Source: Igneacidithiobacillus sp041146875 (GTDB lineage: Bacteria > Pseudomonadota > Gammaproteobacteria > Acidithiobacillales > Acidithiobacillaceae). Taken from it: a stretch of DNA of 64,000 nt. The stretch covers positions 302,987-366,986 of the forward strand of contig NZ_JBFRXP010000001.1 in NCBI RefSeq assembly GCF_041146875.1, written 5' to 3'. How positions within the stretch are numbered: position 1 is the stretch's first letter; the number at the start of each line of letters is the position of its first letter. Position numbers and translations under genes: made by a program. Positions 51,171 to 59,364 of this stretch are shown here, in pieces. Below the pieces are notes generated by a model. The model worked only from the letters and a program-made list of their open reading frames with translations, was not told the DNA's origin and ran no database searches.

Positions 51171-51203
51171 ACGATAGCACACGAATGTTACAGTTTTATG
51201 AAC
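51171..51203 (-). promoter_or_regulatory. PhoB-type promoter of the PHS-like transporter
   Basis: Two half-sites with plus-strand cores TTACA at 51188 and TGAAC at 51199. Minus-strand CTGTAAC, 10 bp, then -10 TATCGT (51171-51176). Confidence 0.7.
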
Positions 51204-51225
51204 CTTCAAAAATAATTGAAGTTTT

Positions 51226-51253
51226 TGCAATATTTTTGTCATAAGTCCGTCAC
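51226..51253 (+). promoter_or_regulatory. Possible Pho box upstream of sqdB
   Basis: In the rightward orientation TGTCA at 51237 and CGTCA at 51248 are 11 bp apart, with a weaker TGCAA at 51226. The hexamer 10 bp later (CTCATT) is a poor -10, so this is the least certain of the set. Confidence 0.45.
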
Positions 51254-51316
51254 ATTTATCACCCTCATTGCCATCTCTGGTATATCTCGCCTACTCTGTA
51301 GCCAATCAGGAAAGGA

Positions 51317-52513
51317 ATGATCAACATGCAGAAGCGAATTCTGGTTCTCGGAGGCGATGGCTTTTGCGGCTGGCCTACAACATTGCATCTTTCGGCACAG
51401 GGACATGAATTACATATCGTCGACAATTTTGTCCGCCGCCGCCAAGATGAGGAACTAAGGGTGCAATCCTTGACCCCTATTCGTTCCCTTTCGGAACGTA
51501 TTGAAGCCTGGCGTGAACTTAGCGGACAGAAGATTGGTCTCAGCACCCTTGACATCGCCCGTGATTACGCTGAACTCAAAACTCTGATTGGAGAATGGCG
51601 GCCCGACGCCATTGTACACTTCGCCGAGCAACGCTCCGCACCCTATTCAATGAAATCTTCTTGGCACAAACGCTTCACGGTAGACAACAACCTCAATGCT
51701 ACGCATAACGTTCTTTGTGCCATTGTCGAAAACGGCCTGGAAGAACACACCCATTTGGTGCATTTGGGAACGATGGGAGTATACGGGTACAAAACATCGT
51801 CTTTCAAATTACCTGAGGGATACCAGAGAGTCCGCCTGTTGTCTCCAGAAAATAATGAAGAGAGTGAAGATACAGAGATACTCTACCCACCTGATCCCGG
51901 CTCCGTTTATCACATGACAAAAACGCAGGATCAACTATTTTTCTATTACTATAACAAGAATGATGGCTTACGGATTACCGACCTTCATCAAGGCATTGTT
52001 TGGGGTACGGAAACAGCAGAAACCCTGCGTGACGAGCGCTTGATCAACCGTTTTGACTACGATGGTGATTTTGGTACGGTTCTCAATCGCTTCATTCTGC
52101 AAGCCGCGGTTGGTCACCCGCTAACAGTACATGGCACAGGTGGACAAACCCGCGCCTTCATCCATATTCGCGACACCGTACAATGTATTCGTCTGGCGAT
52201 AGATCATCCCCCTGCTGCGGGAGAGCGTGTACGAGTATTCAATCAAACTACCGAAACCCACCGCGTGCGCGATCTGGCGCATCTAATCCACGAACTTACT
52301 GGCGCGGAACTGCAGTTTGTCGATAATCCTCGCAATGAGCATGTGGAAAACGAGCTGCAAGTAGAAAATCAAGGGTTACAACACCTTGGCCTGCAACCCA
52401 TTACCCTGTCTGCCGGGCTACTTGCTGAGGTTTCCGAGGTGGCAGGCAAATACCAGCATCGTTGTCTACGCGAAAAAATACCGGCACGCTCACTCTGGCG
52501 AGCGCGCCCGTAA
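51317..52513 (+). CDS. sqdB: UDP-sulfoquinovose synthase
   Basis: Short-chain-dehydrogenase-like enzyme that makes UDP-sulfoquinovose from UDP-glucose and sulfite, the donor for sulfolipid SQDG. The 398-residue protein has the NAD-binding LGGDGFCGWPT (11-21), FAEQRSAPYSM, and the YHMTK catalytic Tyr/Lys pair within DPGSVYHMTKTQDQLFF, all characteristic of SqdB. Two starts are possible: ATG 51317 with AGGA 5 bp before, or ATG 51326 (MQKRILVLGG). In a sulfur oxidiser sulfite is readily available. SQDG lets cells replace anionic phospholipids when phosphate is low. Confidence 0.92.
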   Translation: MINMQKRILVLGGDGFCGWPTTLHLSAQGHELHIVDNFVRRRQDEELRVQSLTPIRSLSERIEAWRELSGQKIGLSTLDIARDYAELKTLIGEWRPDAIVHFAEQRSAPYSMKSSWHKRFTVDNNLNATHNVLCAIVENGLEEHTHLVHLGTMGVYGYKTSSFKLPEGYQRVRLLSPENNEESEDTEILYPPDPGSVYHMTKTQDQLFFYYYNKNDGLRITDLHQGIVWGTETAETLRDERLINRFDYDGDFGTVLNRFILQAAVGHPLTVHGTGGQTRAFIHIRDTVQCIRLAIDHPPAAGERVRVFNQTTETHRVRDLAHLIHELTGAELQFVDNPRNEHVENELQVENQGLQHLGLQPITLSAGLLAEVSEVAGKYQHRCLREKIPARSLWRARP

Positions 52514-52525
52514 TCCGGCAAGGGA

Positions 52526-53671
52526 TTATTTTTCCGCGCTGGCCTGAAAAGGGCTAAGATCCTGTGGGGAAGTTTCGCCGTACATCACGTGGGCACGGCT
52601 CACGATCAAATTGTCGACCCTGCCAAGTGCACAAACGTCCTTGTTCTCATAGGGAATGGTGTGCAAAAGATGGCGCATGGCATTCAAACGCGCACGCTTC
52701 TTGTCGTCCGACTTCACCACCGTCCATGGCGCATACGCTGTATCGGTATGAAAAAACATCGTTTCTTTGGCACGCGTGTAGTCTTCCCAACGATCCAGGG
52801 ATGCGAGATCCATGGGTGAGAGTTTCCATTGTTTGAGGGGGTGATGGCGTCGTTCCTCAAAGCGGCGGCGCTGCTCATCGCGGGTAACCGAAAACCAGAA
52901 CTTCACCAAATGAATACCGCTGTATACCAAATGACGCTCGAATTCCGGAGTCTGGCGCATAAATTCCTGATATTCTGCCTCACTGCAGAAATCCATCACT
53001 CGCTCCACACCCGCCCGGTTGTACCAGGAGCGATCCAAAAATACCATTTCTCCAGCGGTGGGCAACTGCTCCACGTAGCGCTGGAAATACCACTGCCCTT
53101 TTTCCTTATCGGATGGCTTTTCTAGAGCAACGACACGCGCACCGCGAGGATTTAGATGCTCCATAAAGCGCTTGATGGTGCCGCCCTTCCCCGCTGCATC
53201 ACGCCCCTCGAAAACAATCACCACACGCTGGCCAGTGTTTTTTACCCAGGCCTGCAACTTGAGCAACTCGACCTGAAGATCATATTTCAGGCGCTCGTAG
53301 TCACATCTGTGCATCCGATACTTATAGGGGTATCCGCCGCTACGCCAGTCTGGGTTCAGGGCATCGTTGGTTTCGTCCTGCGACGATTTCTGCAAACCCG
53401 CACGAATGAAGATTATGTCGTCATCAGAAACGTCCGATTGTACGATAGCAAGGGCAGCCGCAATATTTGCGTCGTTAACTTCAAGGTGATTACTGGCCAG
53501 ATAGCGCCGCACCGCAGCCAAGTGGTGCTCCTGCGCCATTTCCGTGCTGTCCGCGACAGTGAAATCCCGGATTCCATTCTCGCTGAGAACTTTGGGAACA
53601 TCGCCGTCAGCGGTGAGCAGTGCTTCGGGGGTGGCGCCTTGACTTTGGGTGACTGTAGATTCGGACATCAT
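52526..53671 (-). CDS. ppk2: Polyphosphate kinase 2
   Basis: A 381-residue PPK2-family kinase that transfers phosphate between polyphosphate and nucleotides. Walker A FEGRDAAGKGGTIKRF at about 155-170 and Walker B FLDRSWYNRAGVE at about 211-223 with the lid RRFEERRHHPLKQWKLSPMD are typical. The N-terminal ~100 residues are an extension not needed for the core. CAGGAGAAC precedes the ATG. Its promoter has a clean two-half-site Pho box, so it would be made under phosphate starvation, perhaps to draw on the polyphosphate built by ppk1 at 1285. Confidence 0.92.
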   Translation of the reverse strand: MMSESTVTQSQGATPEALLTADGDVPKVLSENGIRDFTVADSTEMAQEHHLAAVRRYLASNHLEVNDANIAAALAIVQSDVSDDDIIFIRAGLQKSSQDETNDALNPDWRSGGYPYKYRMHRCDYERLKYDLQVELLKLQAWVKNTGQRVVIVFEGRDAAGKGGTIKRFMEHLNPRGARVVALEKPSDKEKGQWYFQRYVEQLPTAGEMVFLDRSWYNRAGVERVMDFCSEAEYQEFMRQTPEFERHLVYSGIHLVKFWFSVTRDEQRRRFEERRHHPLKQWKLSPMDLASLDRWEDYTRAKETMFFHTDTAYAPWTVVKSDDKKRARLNAMRHLLHTIPYENKDVCALGRVDNLIVSRAHVMYGETSPQDLSPFQASAEK

Positions 53672-53698
53672 GTTCTCCTGAGAGCTTGACCTGCCGAC

Positions 53699-53731
53699 AT
53701 TCTAGCAAAGCAGTGTGACGTTTTTATGACA
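53699..53731 (-). promoter_or_regulatory. PhoB-type promoter of ppk2
   Basis: Minus-strand CTGTCATAAAAACGTCAC is a near-consensus two-unit Pho box (plus-strand cores TGACG 53716 and TGACA 53727), followed by 10 bp and -10 TAGAAT (53699-53704). Confidence 0.8.
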
Positions 53732-53759
53732 GCTTACGGCTGCGCAAATCCCCCAGGCC

Positions 53760-53980
53760 GTTATATTACTATAATAATATATCATTAAATAATATGTAAT
53801 TTGGTATTTTTATACTATTTAACGAGAAGAATTACATTAGAATAAAAACATATTAGGTCTTGTTTTTATATAACTGCGCAATCGAATCATAGAAAATTCG
53901 AGATTGTATATGTAGTGATATGTAAGCTATAAACGCTAATGTTCAGACCAAGATATCTCTGGATAACCGAGGAGCAATAC
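53760..53980 (+). promoter_or_regulatory. AT-rich leader of the cyo operon with candidate promoter
   Basis: Positions 53760-53935 are strikingly AT-rich (runs of TATAAT-like sequence) against a GC-rich background. A candidate promoter nearest the gene is TTGTAT (53904-53909), 18 bp, TATAAA (53928-53933). Several other TATA-like hexamers prevent a sure choice. GAGGAG precedes the cyoA ATG by 6 bp. No ORF was seen between ppk2 and cyoA. Confidence 0.4.
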
Positions 53981-54949
53981 ATGCCATTCCGCAAATTCTT
54001 TCGCTGGGGCCGTTTCGCCCTCGCCCCCGCACTGGCGCTGTTACTAACGGGCTGCGCCAAACACTCTGCATGGTGGATCTTTAATCCCCGTGGCGTCGGT
54101 GCCCATGCAAGTTTCATTTACATGATGATCGACGTTGGCGTGATGCTCGCCATTGTTGGCATCACTGCGCTACTCATAATCTGGTTCATGTGGAAGTACC
54201 GCAAAGGCAGTAATCGTGGGAAATATGACGGTAAGTGGGCGCACTCCAACACGCTGGAAATTGCCTTTTGGGGCATCCCCATCGTCGCCGTCGCCTTTCT
54301 CGCCTGGGCTGTATCTATCAATGGTAGCTTTGCTGTCAATCCTTATAATCCTACGGCCGTGACCAAATACGTCAAGCCAAAAGGCGACCCGGTAGAAATC
54401 GACGTTATCGCCACTGACTGGCAGTGGCTTTTTGTTTACCCGCAATTTCACAACATGGCGGTTGCCAACGAGCTCGTCGTGCCGGCCCATACCCCGGTAT
54501 TTTTCAAGTTGACGTCTACCGCAGTAACCACGGATTTCTTTGTTCCCCAGCTAGTTGGCATGATTGACGTGATGCCGGGAATGCGTACCAAGGATGCCCT
54601 GCTGAGCAATCATATTGGCACCTATCAGGGAATTGCCGCGGACTATTGCGGTGCTGGTACGTCGTGGATGCTCTTCAAGACCCACGTTGTTAGCATGGGT
54701 GACTTCAAACAATGGGCAAAAGGCGTGGAAGCGAGTCCAAATACCATGGACTATAACCAGTTTAATCGTTTTGCCGATCCCTACATAAATGTCAAAAACA
54801 AAACGCCAGAATATGGTCATGTGGAGTCCGGTCTATTCAACCATCTCATCGTGGAAGTCATGGATGGCAAAAAATGGCCGTTACCCATGTTTATGACTGA
54901 AAACATGTTCCATTACCTGAAATTGCAAGCCGCAGAACATCGCGCCTAA
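53981..54949 (+). CDS. cyoA: Cytochrome bo3 ubiquinol oxidase subunit II
   Basis: A 322-residue lipoprotein precursor with lipobox LLLTGCAK (Cys near residue 25), two membrane helices (about 45-75 and 88-110) and a periplasmic cupredoxin-like domain. The copper A ligands of cytochrome c oxidases are not all present (DYCGAGTSWM instead of the paired-Cys loop), so it is a quinol oxidase subunit. ATG 53981 with GAGGAG is chosen over the frame start at 53939. First gene of cyoABCD. Confidence 0.93.
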   Translation: MPFRKFFRWGRFALAPALALLLTGCAKHSAWWIFNPRGVGAHASFIYMMIDVGVMLAIVGITALLIIWFMWKYRKGSNRGKYDGKWAHSNTLEIAFWGIPIVAVAFLAWAVSINGSFAVNPYNPTAVTKYVKPKGDPVEIDVIATDWQWLFVYPQFHNMAVANELVVPAHTPVFFKLTSTAVTTDFFVPQLVGMIDVMPGMRTKDALLSNHIGTYQGIAADYCGAGTSWMLFKTHVVSMGDFKQWAKGVEASPNTMDYNQFNRFADPYINVKNKTPEYGHVESGLFNHLIVEVMDGKKWPLPMFMTENMFHYLKLQAAEHRA

Positions 54950-54976
54950 CCCGCTAACAAAGCACGGAGAAACGCT

Positions 54977-57130
54977 ATGCTGGTTAACGTACCTGGACCT
55001 TGGAGTCCACTATTGGGACGCTTGGCCCTGTCCGAGATTCCCTATACGAATCCTATTCTTGCGCCCTTATTTGTAGTTATCGTGATCGCTGGAATTATCT
55101 TACTAGCGGGCATTACCTACTACGGCAAGTGGGGATATTTGTGGAAAGAATGGTTTACCACGGTCGACCATAAAAAACTTGGAGTGATGTATATTATCCT
55201 TGGTCTGGTGATGTTATTTCGCGGTTTCATCGACGGCCTAATGATGCGCACCCAACAAGCGCTGGCGGTCGGACCCGGCGACAATGGCATGAAAGTGATG
55301 GGCGCCATTCATGGCTATTTGACGCCTTTTCATTTTGGCCAAATCTACAGCGCTCACGGGCTGATCATGATTCTGCTCGCCGCCACGCCGTTGCTGGTAG
55401 GTATCATGAATATCGTCGTGCCCTTACAAATTGGCGCCCGCGATATGGCCTATCCCTATCTGAACGCTTTGGGCTTGTGGATCACTACGGCTGCCGTATT
55501 TCTCATCATGATTTCGCTTTTTGTCGGCGATTTCTCCCACAACGGCTGGTTTGGTTACGCGCCAATCTTCGAGTTGGCCTATAGTCCAGGCGTGGGTGTG
55601 GACTACTGGATCTGGACGTTGGAACTGGTCGCCCTGGGTACCACCCTTGGCAGTATCAACTTCCTCGCCACGGTGGTAAAAATGCGCGCCCCCGGTATGA
55701 CCTGGAGCCGCCTACCCGTGTTCACCTGGTCTGCCGTTTCAGCCAATATCATCGCCCTCACCTCTTTTCCCTGCTTGCAGGTCGCCCTGGCATTGGTGGG
55801 TGCGGACCGTTATTTGGGTACGCACTTCTTTACCGCGGGCTTTGGCGGTAATTTGATGCTCTACACCAACCTCTTTTGGCTCTGGGGTCATCCTGAGGTG
55901 TATTTCGTCATTCTGCCGGCCTTTGGCATGCTGTCAGAAGTCATTCCAGCCTTCTCCGAAAAACCGATTTTCGGCTATGCAGCAATGGTGCTCGCCACCT
56001 TCGCTATCGCCGGTGTCTCCTGGATTGTCTGGCTGCATCACTTCTTCACCATGGGCATGGGGCCCTACGTGAGCACGGAGTTCAGTATTGCGACGATGCT
56101 TGTCGGCATCCCAACCGGTGTGAAGGTCTTTAACTGGACGTTTACCATGTATCGCGGTCGTTTAACGTTCTCGGCGGCGATGCTGTGGTCGATTGGTGCG
56201 TTATTCCTACTGCTCATTGGTGGTTTAACCGGCATGATGCTTTCCATTCCGGCCATTAACTACATGGTGCATAACAGCGTTTTCGTGGTCGCGCATTTTC
56301 ATATGATGCTCCTATGTATCGTCTATGCGGTATTTAGCGCGATCATTTTCTGGTTCCCGAAGATCTACGGCTTCAAACTCAATGAAACCTGGGGCAAGAT
56401 CATGTTCTGGCTCTTTACCGCTGGCACTTTTCTGGTCTTTTTCCCCATGTTCATGCTCGGTTTCATGGGTGAAACGCGACGCCTGGATTGGCCTTTCAAT
56501 CCCCAATGGGGTGCGTGGTTCGACGTGCAGGAAATTGGCATTTTTGTCTATGTCTTGTCGGTTCTTGCCTTTGTCTGGATGCTCTACGTGAGTATTCGTG
56601 ATCGCAAAGCCAACCATGTGCACAGCCCCGATGCCTGGGGTACCTCGCGCAGTCTGGAATGGCTTACGGATACCCCGGTGCCGTTTTACAACTTCGCTAT
56701 GGTGCCGCATGTGAATGCTCGAGATGAGGCCGCCTGGCGCCGTGAGCATGGCCTTATGGATACACAGCCGGACCACTTTAAGGCGATTCATATGCCAAAC
56801 AACACTCCGATTGCATTATATATTGGTGCTCTCACCTTTCTGGTAGGTTTCGGTTTGACCTGGAGGGTATGGTGGTTGACTGTCGCATCGCTGGTCTTAA
56901 CGGTACTACTAATGATCTATCGCTCTGGCAAAGGGGATCCCGGCTACAGTATCCCCGCCGAAAAAATGGAAGAGATGGATCGGGAATCGAAGGCGCGGAT
57001 GCTGGATAACGGCTCACATCCCGTTCCACACGGTGGTGGTTTCAGCGGCGGCGCGGTGACGGCGTACTCGCCTATCAGCAACGACACGGCCACGTCTGCG
57101 ACACCGCCGACGGAGTCTCGACACCTATAG
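54977..57130 (+). CDS. cyoB: Cytochrome bo3 ubiquinol oxidase subunit I
   Basis: A 717-residue haem-copper oxidase with about 15 membrane helices. The haem b ligand lies in YSAHGLIMI, the binuclear-centre Cu site in WLWGHPEVY (His-Pro-Glu-Val-Tyr) and WLHHFFTMGMGP, and the haem o and low-spin pair in FVVAHFHMML. It reduces oxygen to water with quinol and pumps protons, and is the main terminal oxidase subunit. Confidence 0.97.
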   Translation: MLVNVPGPWSPLLGRLALSEIPYTNPILAPLFVVIVIAGIILLAGITYYGKWGYLWKEWFTTVDHKKLGVMYIILGLVMLFRGFIDGLMMRTQQALAVGPGDNGMKVMGAIHGYLTPFHFGQIYSAHGLIMILLAATPLLVGIMNIVVPLQIGARDMAYPYLNALGLWITTAAVFLIMISLFVGDFSHNGWFGYAPIFELAYSPGVGVDYWIWTLELVALGTTLGSINFLATVVKMRAPGMTWSRLPVFTWSAVSANIIALTSFPCLQVALALVGADRYLGTHFFTAGFGGNLMLYTNLFWLWGHPEVYFVILPAFGMLSEVIPAFSEKPIFGYAAMVLATFAIAGVSWIVWLHHFFTMGMGPYVSTEFSIATMLVGIPTGVKVFNWTFTMYRGRLTFSAAMLWSIGALFLLLIGGLTGMMLSIPAINYMVHNSVFVVAHFHMMLLCIVYAVFSAIIFWFPKIYGFKLNETWGKIMFWLFTAGTFLVFFPMFMLGFMGETRRLDWPFNPQWGAWFDVQEIGIFVYVLSVLAFVWMLYVSIRDRKANHVHSPDAWGTSRSLEWLTDTPVPFYNFAMVPHVNARDEAAWRREHGLMDTQPDHFKAIHMPNNTPIALYIGALTFLVGFGLTWRVWWLTVASLVLTVLLMIYRSGKGDPGYSIPAEKMEEMDRESKARMLDNGSHPVPHGGGFSGGAVTAYSPISNDTATSATPPTESRHL

Positions 57131-57197
57131 CCACCACGTGGGGTTGATGACGTTCCTATCGCATCAGCCTCACTTCCCAATCAAAAAGGAGTTTGTT

Positions 57198-57833
57198 ATG
57201 CATGCACATGATGAGGTGGTGGACCCAAAAACAGTCGTTCTGTGGTCCGATGACTATGAAGGACATGACGTCATCGCCACCCGCACCTTTGGTTTTTGGA
57301 TGTATGTGTTGAGTGATGGCATGCTCTTCGCCACACTCTTTGCCGCCTATGGTGTTCTTAGCTATAGCCACAGTTATTACACCGGCCCAACCCCGGCGCA
57401 GTTTGTAGCGCCCTGGTACACCTTCATCCAAACCATGGCGTTGTTTTTGAGCGTACTGGCCTACGGTTTTGCCATGACGGCACTGAAAAAAGGCAGTAAA
57501 GCCGGCGTTATTAACGGCATTATCGCGTCGATGGTGCTTGGCGGAGTATTCATTGGTCTGGATATTCATGACGTATTACGCATGCTTAGCATGGGTGTTA
57601 CGCCAGAAGTGAGTGGCGGCCTCTCGGCCTTCTATGCCCTCACCCAGGTCCACACCGCGCATATCTTTGTTGGCCTGATCTGGATGTTGGTCATGCTCTA
57701 CCAGGTTCTTCGTCAAGGGTTTACCGATGACACGGTGGGGCGCCTTCTCAGCCTGCGCATGTTCTGGCAATTCCAGGCCGTTATGTGGGTATTTATTTAC
57801 GTCTTCGTTTATCTCTGGGGGTATATGTCATGA
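57198..57833 (+). CDS. cyoC: Cytochrome bo3 ubiquinol oxidase subunit III
   Basis: A 211-residue, five-helix subunit starting near FGFWMYVLSDGMLFATLFAAY, with HTAHIFVGLIWMLVM and a closing WQFQAVMWVFIYVFVYL, characteristic of CyoC. ATG 57198 has an AAAGGAG site; the frame is open upstream to 57138 without family similarity. Overlaps cyoD by 4 bp. Confidence 0.95.
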   Translation: MHAHDEVVDPKTVVLWSDDYEGHDVIATRTFGFWMYVLSDGMLFATLFAAYGVLSYSHSYYTGPTPAQFVAPWYTFIQTMALFLSVLAYGFAMTALKKGSKAGVINGIIASMVLGGVFIGLDIHDVLRMLSMGVTPEVSGGLSAFYALTQVHTAHIFVGLIWMLVMLYQVLRQGFTDDTVGRLLSLRMFWQFQAVMWVFIYVFVYLWGYMS

Positions 57834-58195
57834 GTCACGGACACAGTGATCCCATTCAGCATCCCGAAGTACAGATGGCCACGAACCGCAATTACATCAC
57901 CGGCTTTGTCATCGCCTCATTACTGATGTTTGCCGCGACCATTCTGGTCAACGGGCATGTATTACCGCCCTTCGGCCTGCTGCTGGCCATCATTGGCTGC
58001 GCGGGTATCGCCATCATCGCGCAGGTGTATTTCCTGCTGCATATCGATATCTCTGAGCATAACATTTGGAACACGGTGGCACTGGTGATGTTCATCCCCT
58101 TGTTCATTATCACCATTGGCTTGACCTGGTGGATGTTCTCGCAGCTCTATATGCGCACCATGCCCATGATTCCGGGTATGCCGGGTATGCATTAA
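57830..58195 (+). CDS. cyoD: Cytochrome bo3 ubiquinol oxidase subunit IV
   Basis: A 121-residue protein with three membrane helices and the NYITGFVIASLLMF and QVYFLLHIDISEHNIWN motifs of CyoD. It assists assembly of the Cu centre. ATGA overlap with cyoC. The Met/Pro-rich tail (MPMIPGMPGMH) is unusual and could contact copper. Confidence 0.93.
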   Translation: MSHGHSDPIQHPEVQMATNRNYITGFVIASLLMFAATILVNGHVLPPFGLLLAIIGCAGIAIIAQVYFLLHIDISEHNIWNTVALVMFIPLFIITIGLTWWMFSQLYMRTMPMIPGMPGMH

Positions 58196-58207
58196 GTCGC
58201 AGCCCGC

Positions 58208-58242
58208 TCGGGCGCGTCCCTCTTGGATGCGCCCGATGTTTT
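58208..58242 (+). terminator. Intrinsic terminator after cyoD
   Basis: TCGGGCGCGTCC pairs with GGATGCGCCCGA (12 bp with one G-T pair, 5-base loop), followed by TGTTTT. Likely ends or attenuates cyo transcription just before a small ORF. Confidence 0.7.
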
Positions 58243-58257
58243 CACAGGGAGGCAAAT

Positions 58258-58431
58258 ATGAGTGCAGAAATCAACATCGGTATTGCTACCTTGTTGACGA
58301 TTTTTGTTTGCGCTCTGGTGGCGGGCATGCTACTCATCCGGCGCCTACTGGCGCGGGAGCAGTCTGCACAAGCCACGCAACGGCGGCCAGAATCGCCGTC
58401 ATTAACAGTAAAACCTCCCCGGCAGTCATAG
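58258..58431 (+). CDS. Small single-span membrane protein, 57 aa
   Basis: Begins MSAEINIGIATLLTIFVCAL, one hydrophobic helix (about 6-28) followed by a basic, then polar tail. GGGAGG lies 7 bp before ATG 58258. I do not recognise a family. Position directly after cyoD, with the terminator hairpin between, suggests an accessory role or leader-level read-through expression with the oxidase; this is inference. Confidence 0.55.
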   Translation: MSAEINIGIATLLTIFVCALVAGMLLIRRLLAREQSAQATQRRPESPSLTVKPPRQS

Positions 58432-58444
58432 CTACCAGCGCACC

Positions 58445-58473
58445 TTGGTGATTGACCCACAACGCCCTATAAT
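58445..58473 (+). promoter_or_regulatory. Promoter of tRNA-Thr
   Basis: TTGGTG (58445-58450), 17 bp, TATAAT (58468-58473), 12 bp before the tRNA 5' end. Confidence 0.65.
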
Positions 58474-58484
58474 GCGCGTCGTGC

Positions 58485-58560
58485 GCCGGCATAGCTCAGC
58501 AGGTAGAGCAGCTGATTTGTAATCAGAAGGTCACGAGTTCGATTCTTGTTGCCGGCACCA
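58485..58560 (+). tRNA. tRNA-Thr(TGT)
   Basis: 76-nt cloverleaf: acceptor GCCGGCA pairs with TGCCGGC before an encoded discriminator and CCA end, D-arm TAGCTCAG, anticodon loop TTTGTAA with TGT, and T-arm GAGTTCGATTC. Close to E. coli tRNA-Thr(TGT). One G-A mismatch closes the anticodon stem. The region downstream is full of mobile-element debris, so the 3' end may have served as an integration site. Confidence 0.95.
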
Positions 58561-58907
58561 ATAAAAACAAGAGGATATGCGCAATCTGTTAGGGCATTGT
58601 TCTTTGCGCGTTTACTTTTGTGTTTACTTTTCATGCGCGTTCCACTGCGTTCACATGACGCCTACTGATACTATTCGCGGCCTGCCAGATCAAGGTTGCA
58701 AGTGATAAGCCAATGCCCGAATAGCTGTTTCATTTTTGGGAGAGAGTCGGCGTGCGGAGCCCAAGTCTATGCGCGCTTCACGTGTCATCAGGCCTTAAGC
58801 TACCCTTCTGTGGACTGCACGCCAAAGCGATGGTCTCCAGGCCAGCAGCGAAAGTGCTGCTTGTCTTTTCGTAAGCTTTTATGATCCGCACACTGCCACA
58901 CAGGCAC
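58561..58907. other. Intergenic region without recognisable gene
   Basis: About 350 bp after tRNA-Thr. I see no supportable gene, no repeat of the tRNA end and no clear promoter. Short inverted bits (TGCGCAA / TTTGCGCG) follow the tRNA. Confidence 0.5.
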
Positions 58908-58940
58908 AAAAAAAGCCCCATGCGCGCAATGGCATGGGGC
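58908..58940 (-). terminator. Intrinsic terminator on the minus strand
   Basis: GCCCCATGC (58915-58923) pairs with GCATGGGGC (58932-58940); on the minus strand seven T residues follow (58914-58908). It ends the transcript of the Toprim-like fragment. Confidence 0.8.
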
Positions 58941-58958
58941 GATAGATCTCACAATGGG

Positions 58959-59348
58959 TCAAGTGCTGGACTGCCGACTGGATTTTCTCCAAATGTCGCT
59001 AAGGACAGAATGGATGGATCCGGATGGCGCCGACTCGGCCTGCTGCGCTGTGTTGACAGTGCAGGACTGAAGTAGTTGGTCGGGTACTCGAACGGCAGCG
59101 TTCTGACGCTCAGAGTCTGGCTTCTGCTTTTTAACGGTCAATCGAGGTTTCTGGATTGCGGGTTGGCTGTAAGCACATACAGCTTCTGGCCCGGATTCCA
59201 GCAGGACATCATTCCAATCGACGGATTTCTTTCCGGCTCGGATCACTACCTTGGGTAGGAGAATTCTTACCACAAAGCCCTGTTGGTAAAGCCGGTCATA
59301 CAACTTTTGTGCATAGAACTGACCAGGCCGGATCAACTGCCCTTTCAA
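58959..59348 (-). pseudogene. Toprim/primase-like protein, C-terminal remnant
   Basis: A TTG-initiated frame of 129 codons. The part QFYAQKLYDRLYQQGFVVRI then KKSVDWNDVL resembles the end of Toprim domains in mobile-element primases and relaxases (...L...G..V.I..P....KDWNDVL), but the acidic DxD motif and everything before it are absent. The remaining tail is Gln/Ser-rich. A good terminator follows, so it is the true 3' end of a lost gene. Confidence 0.5.
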
Positions 59349-59364
59349 GTCGGACTTCCGCAGG

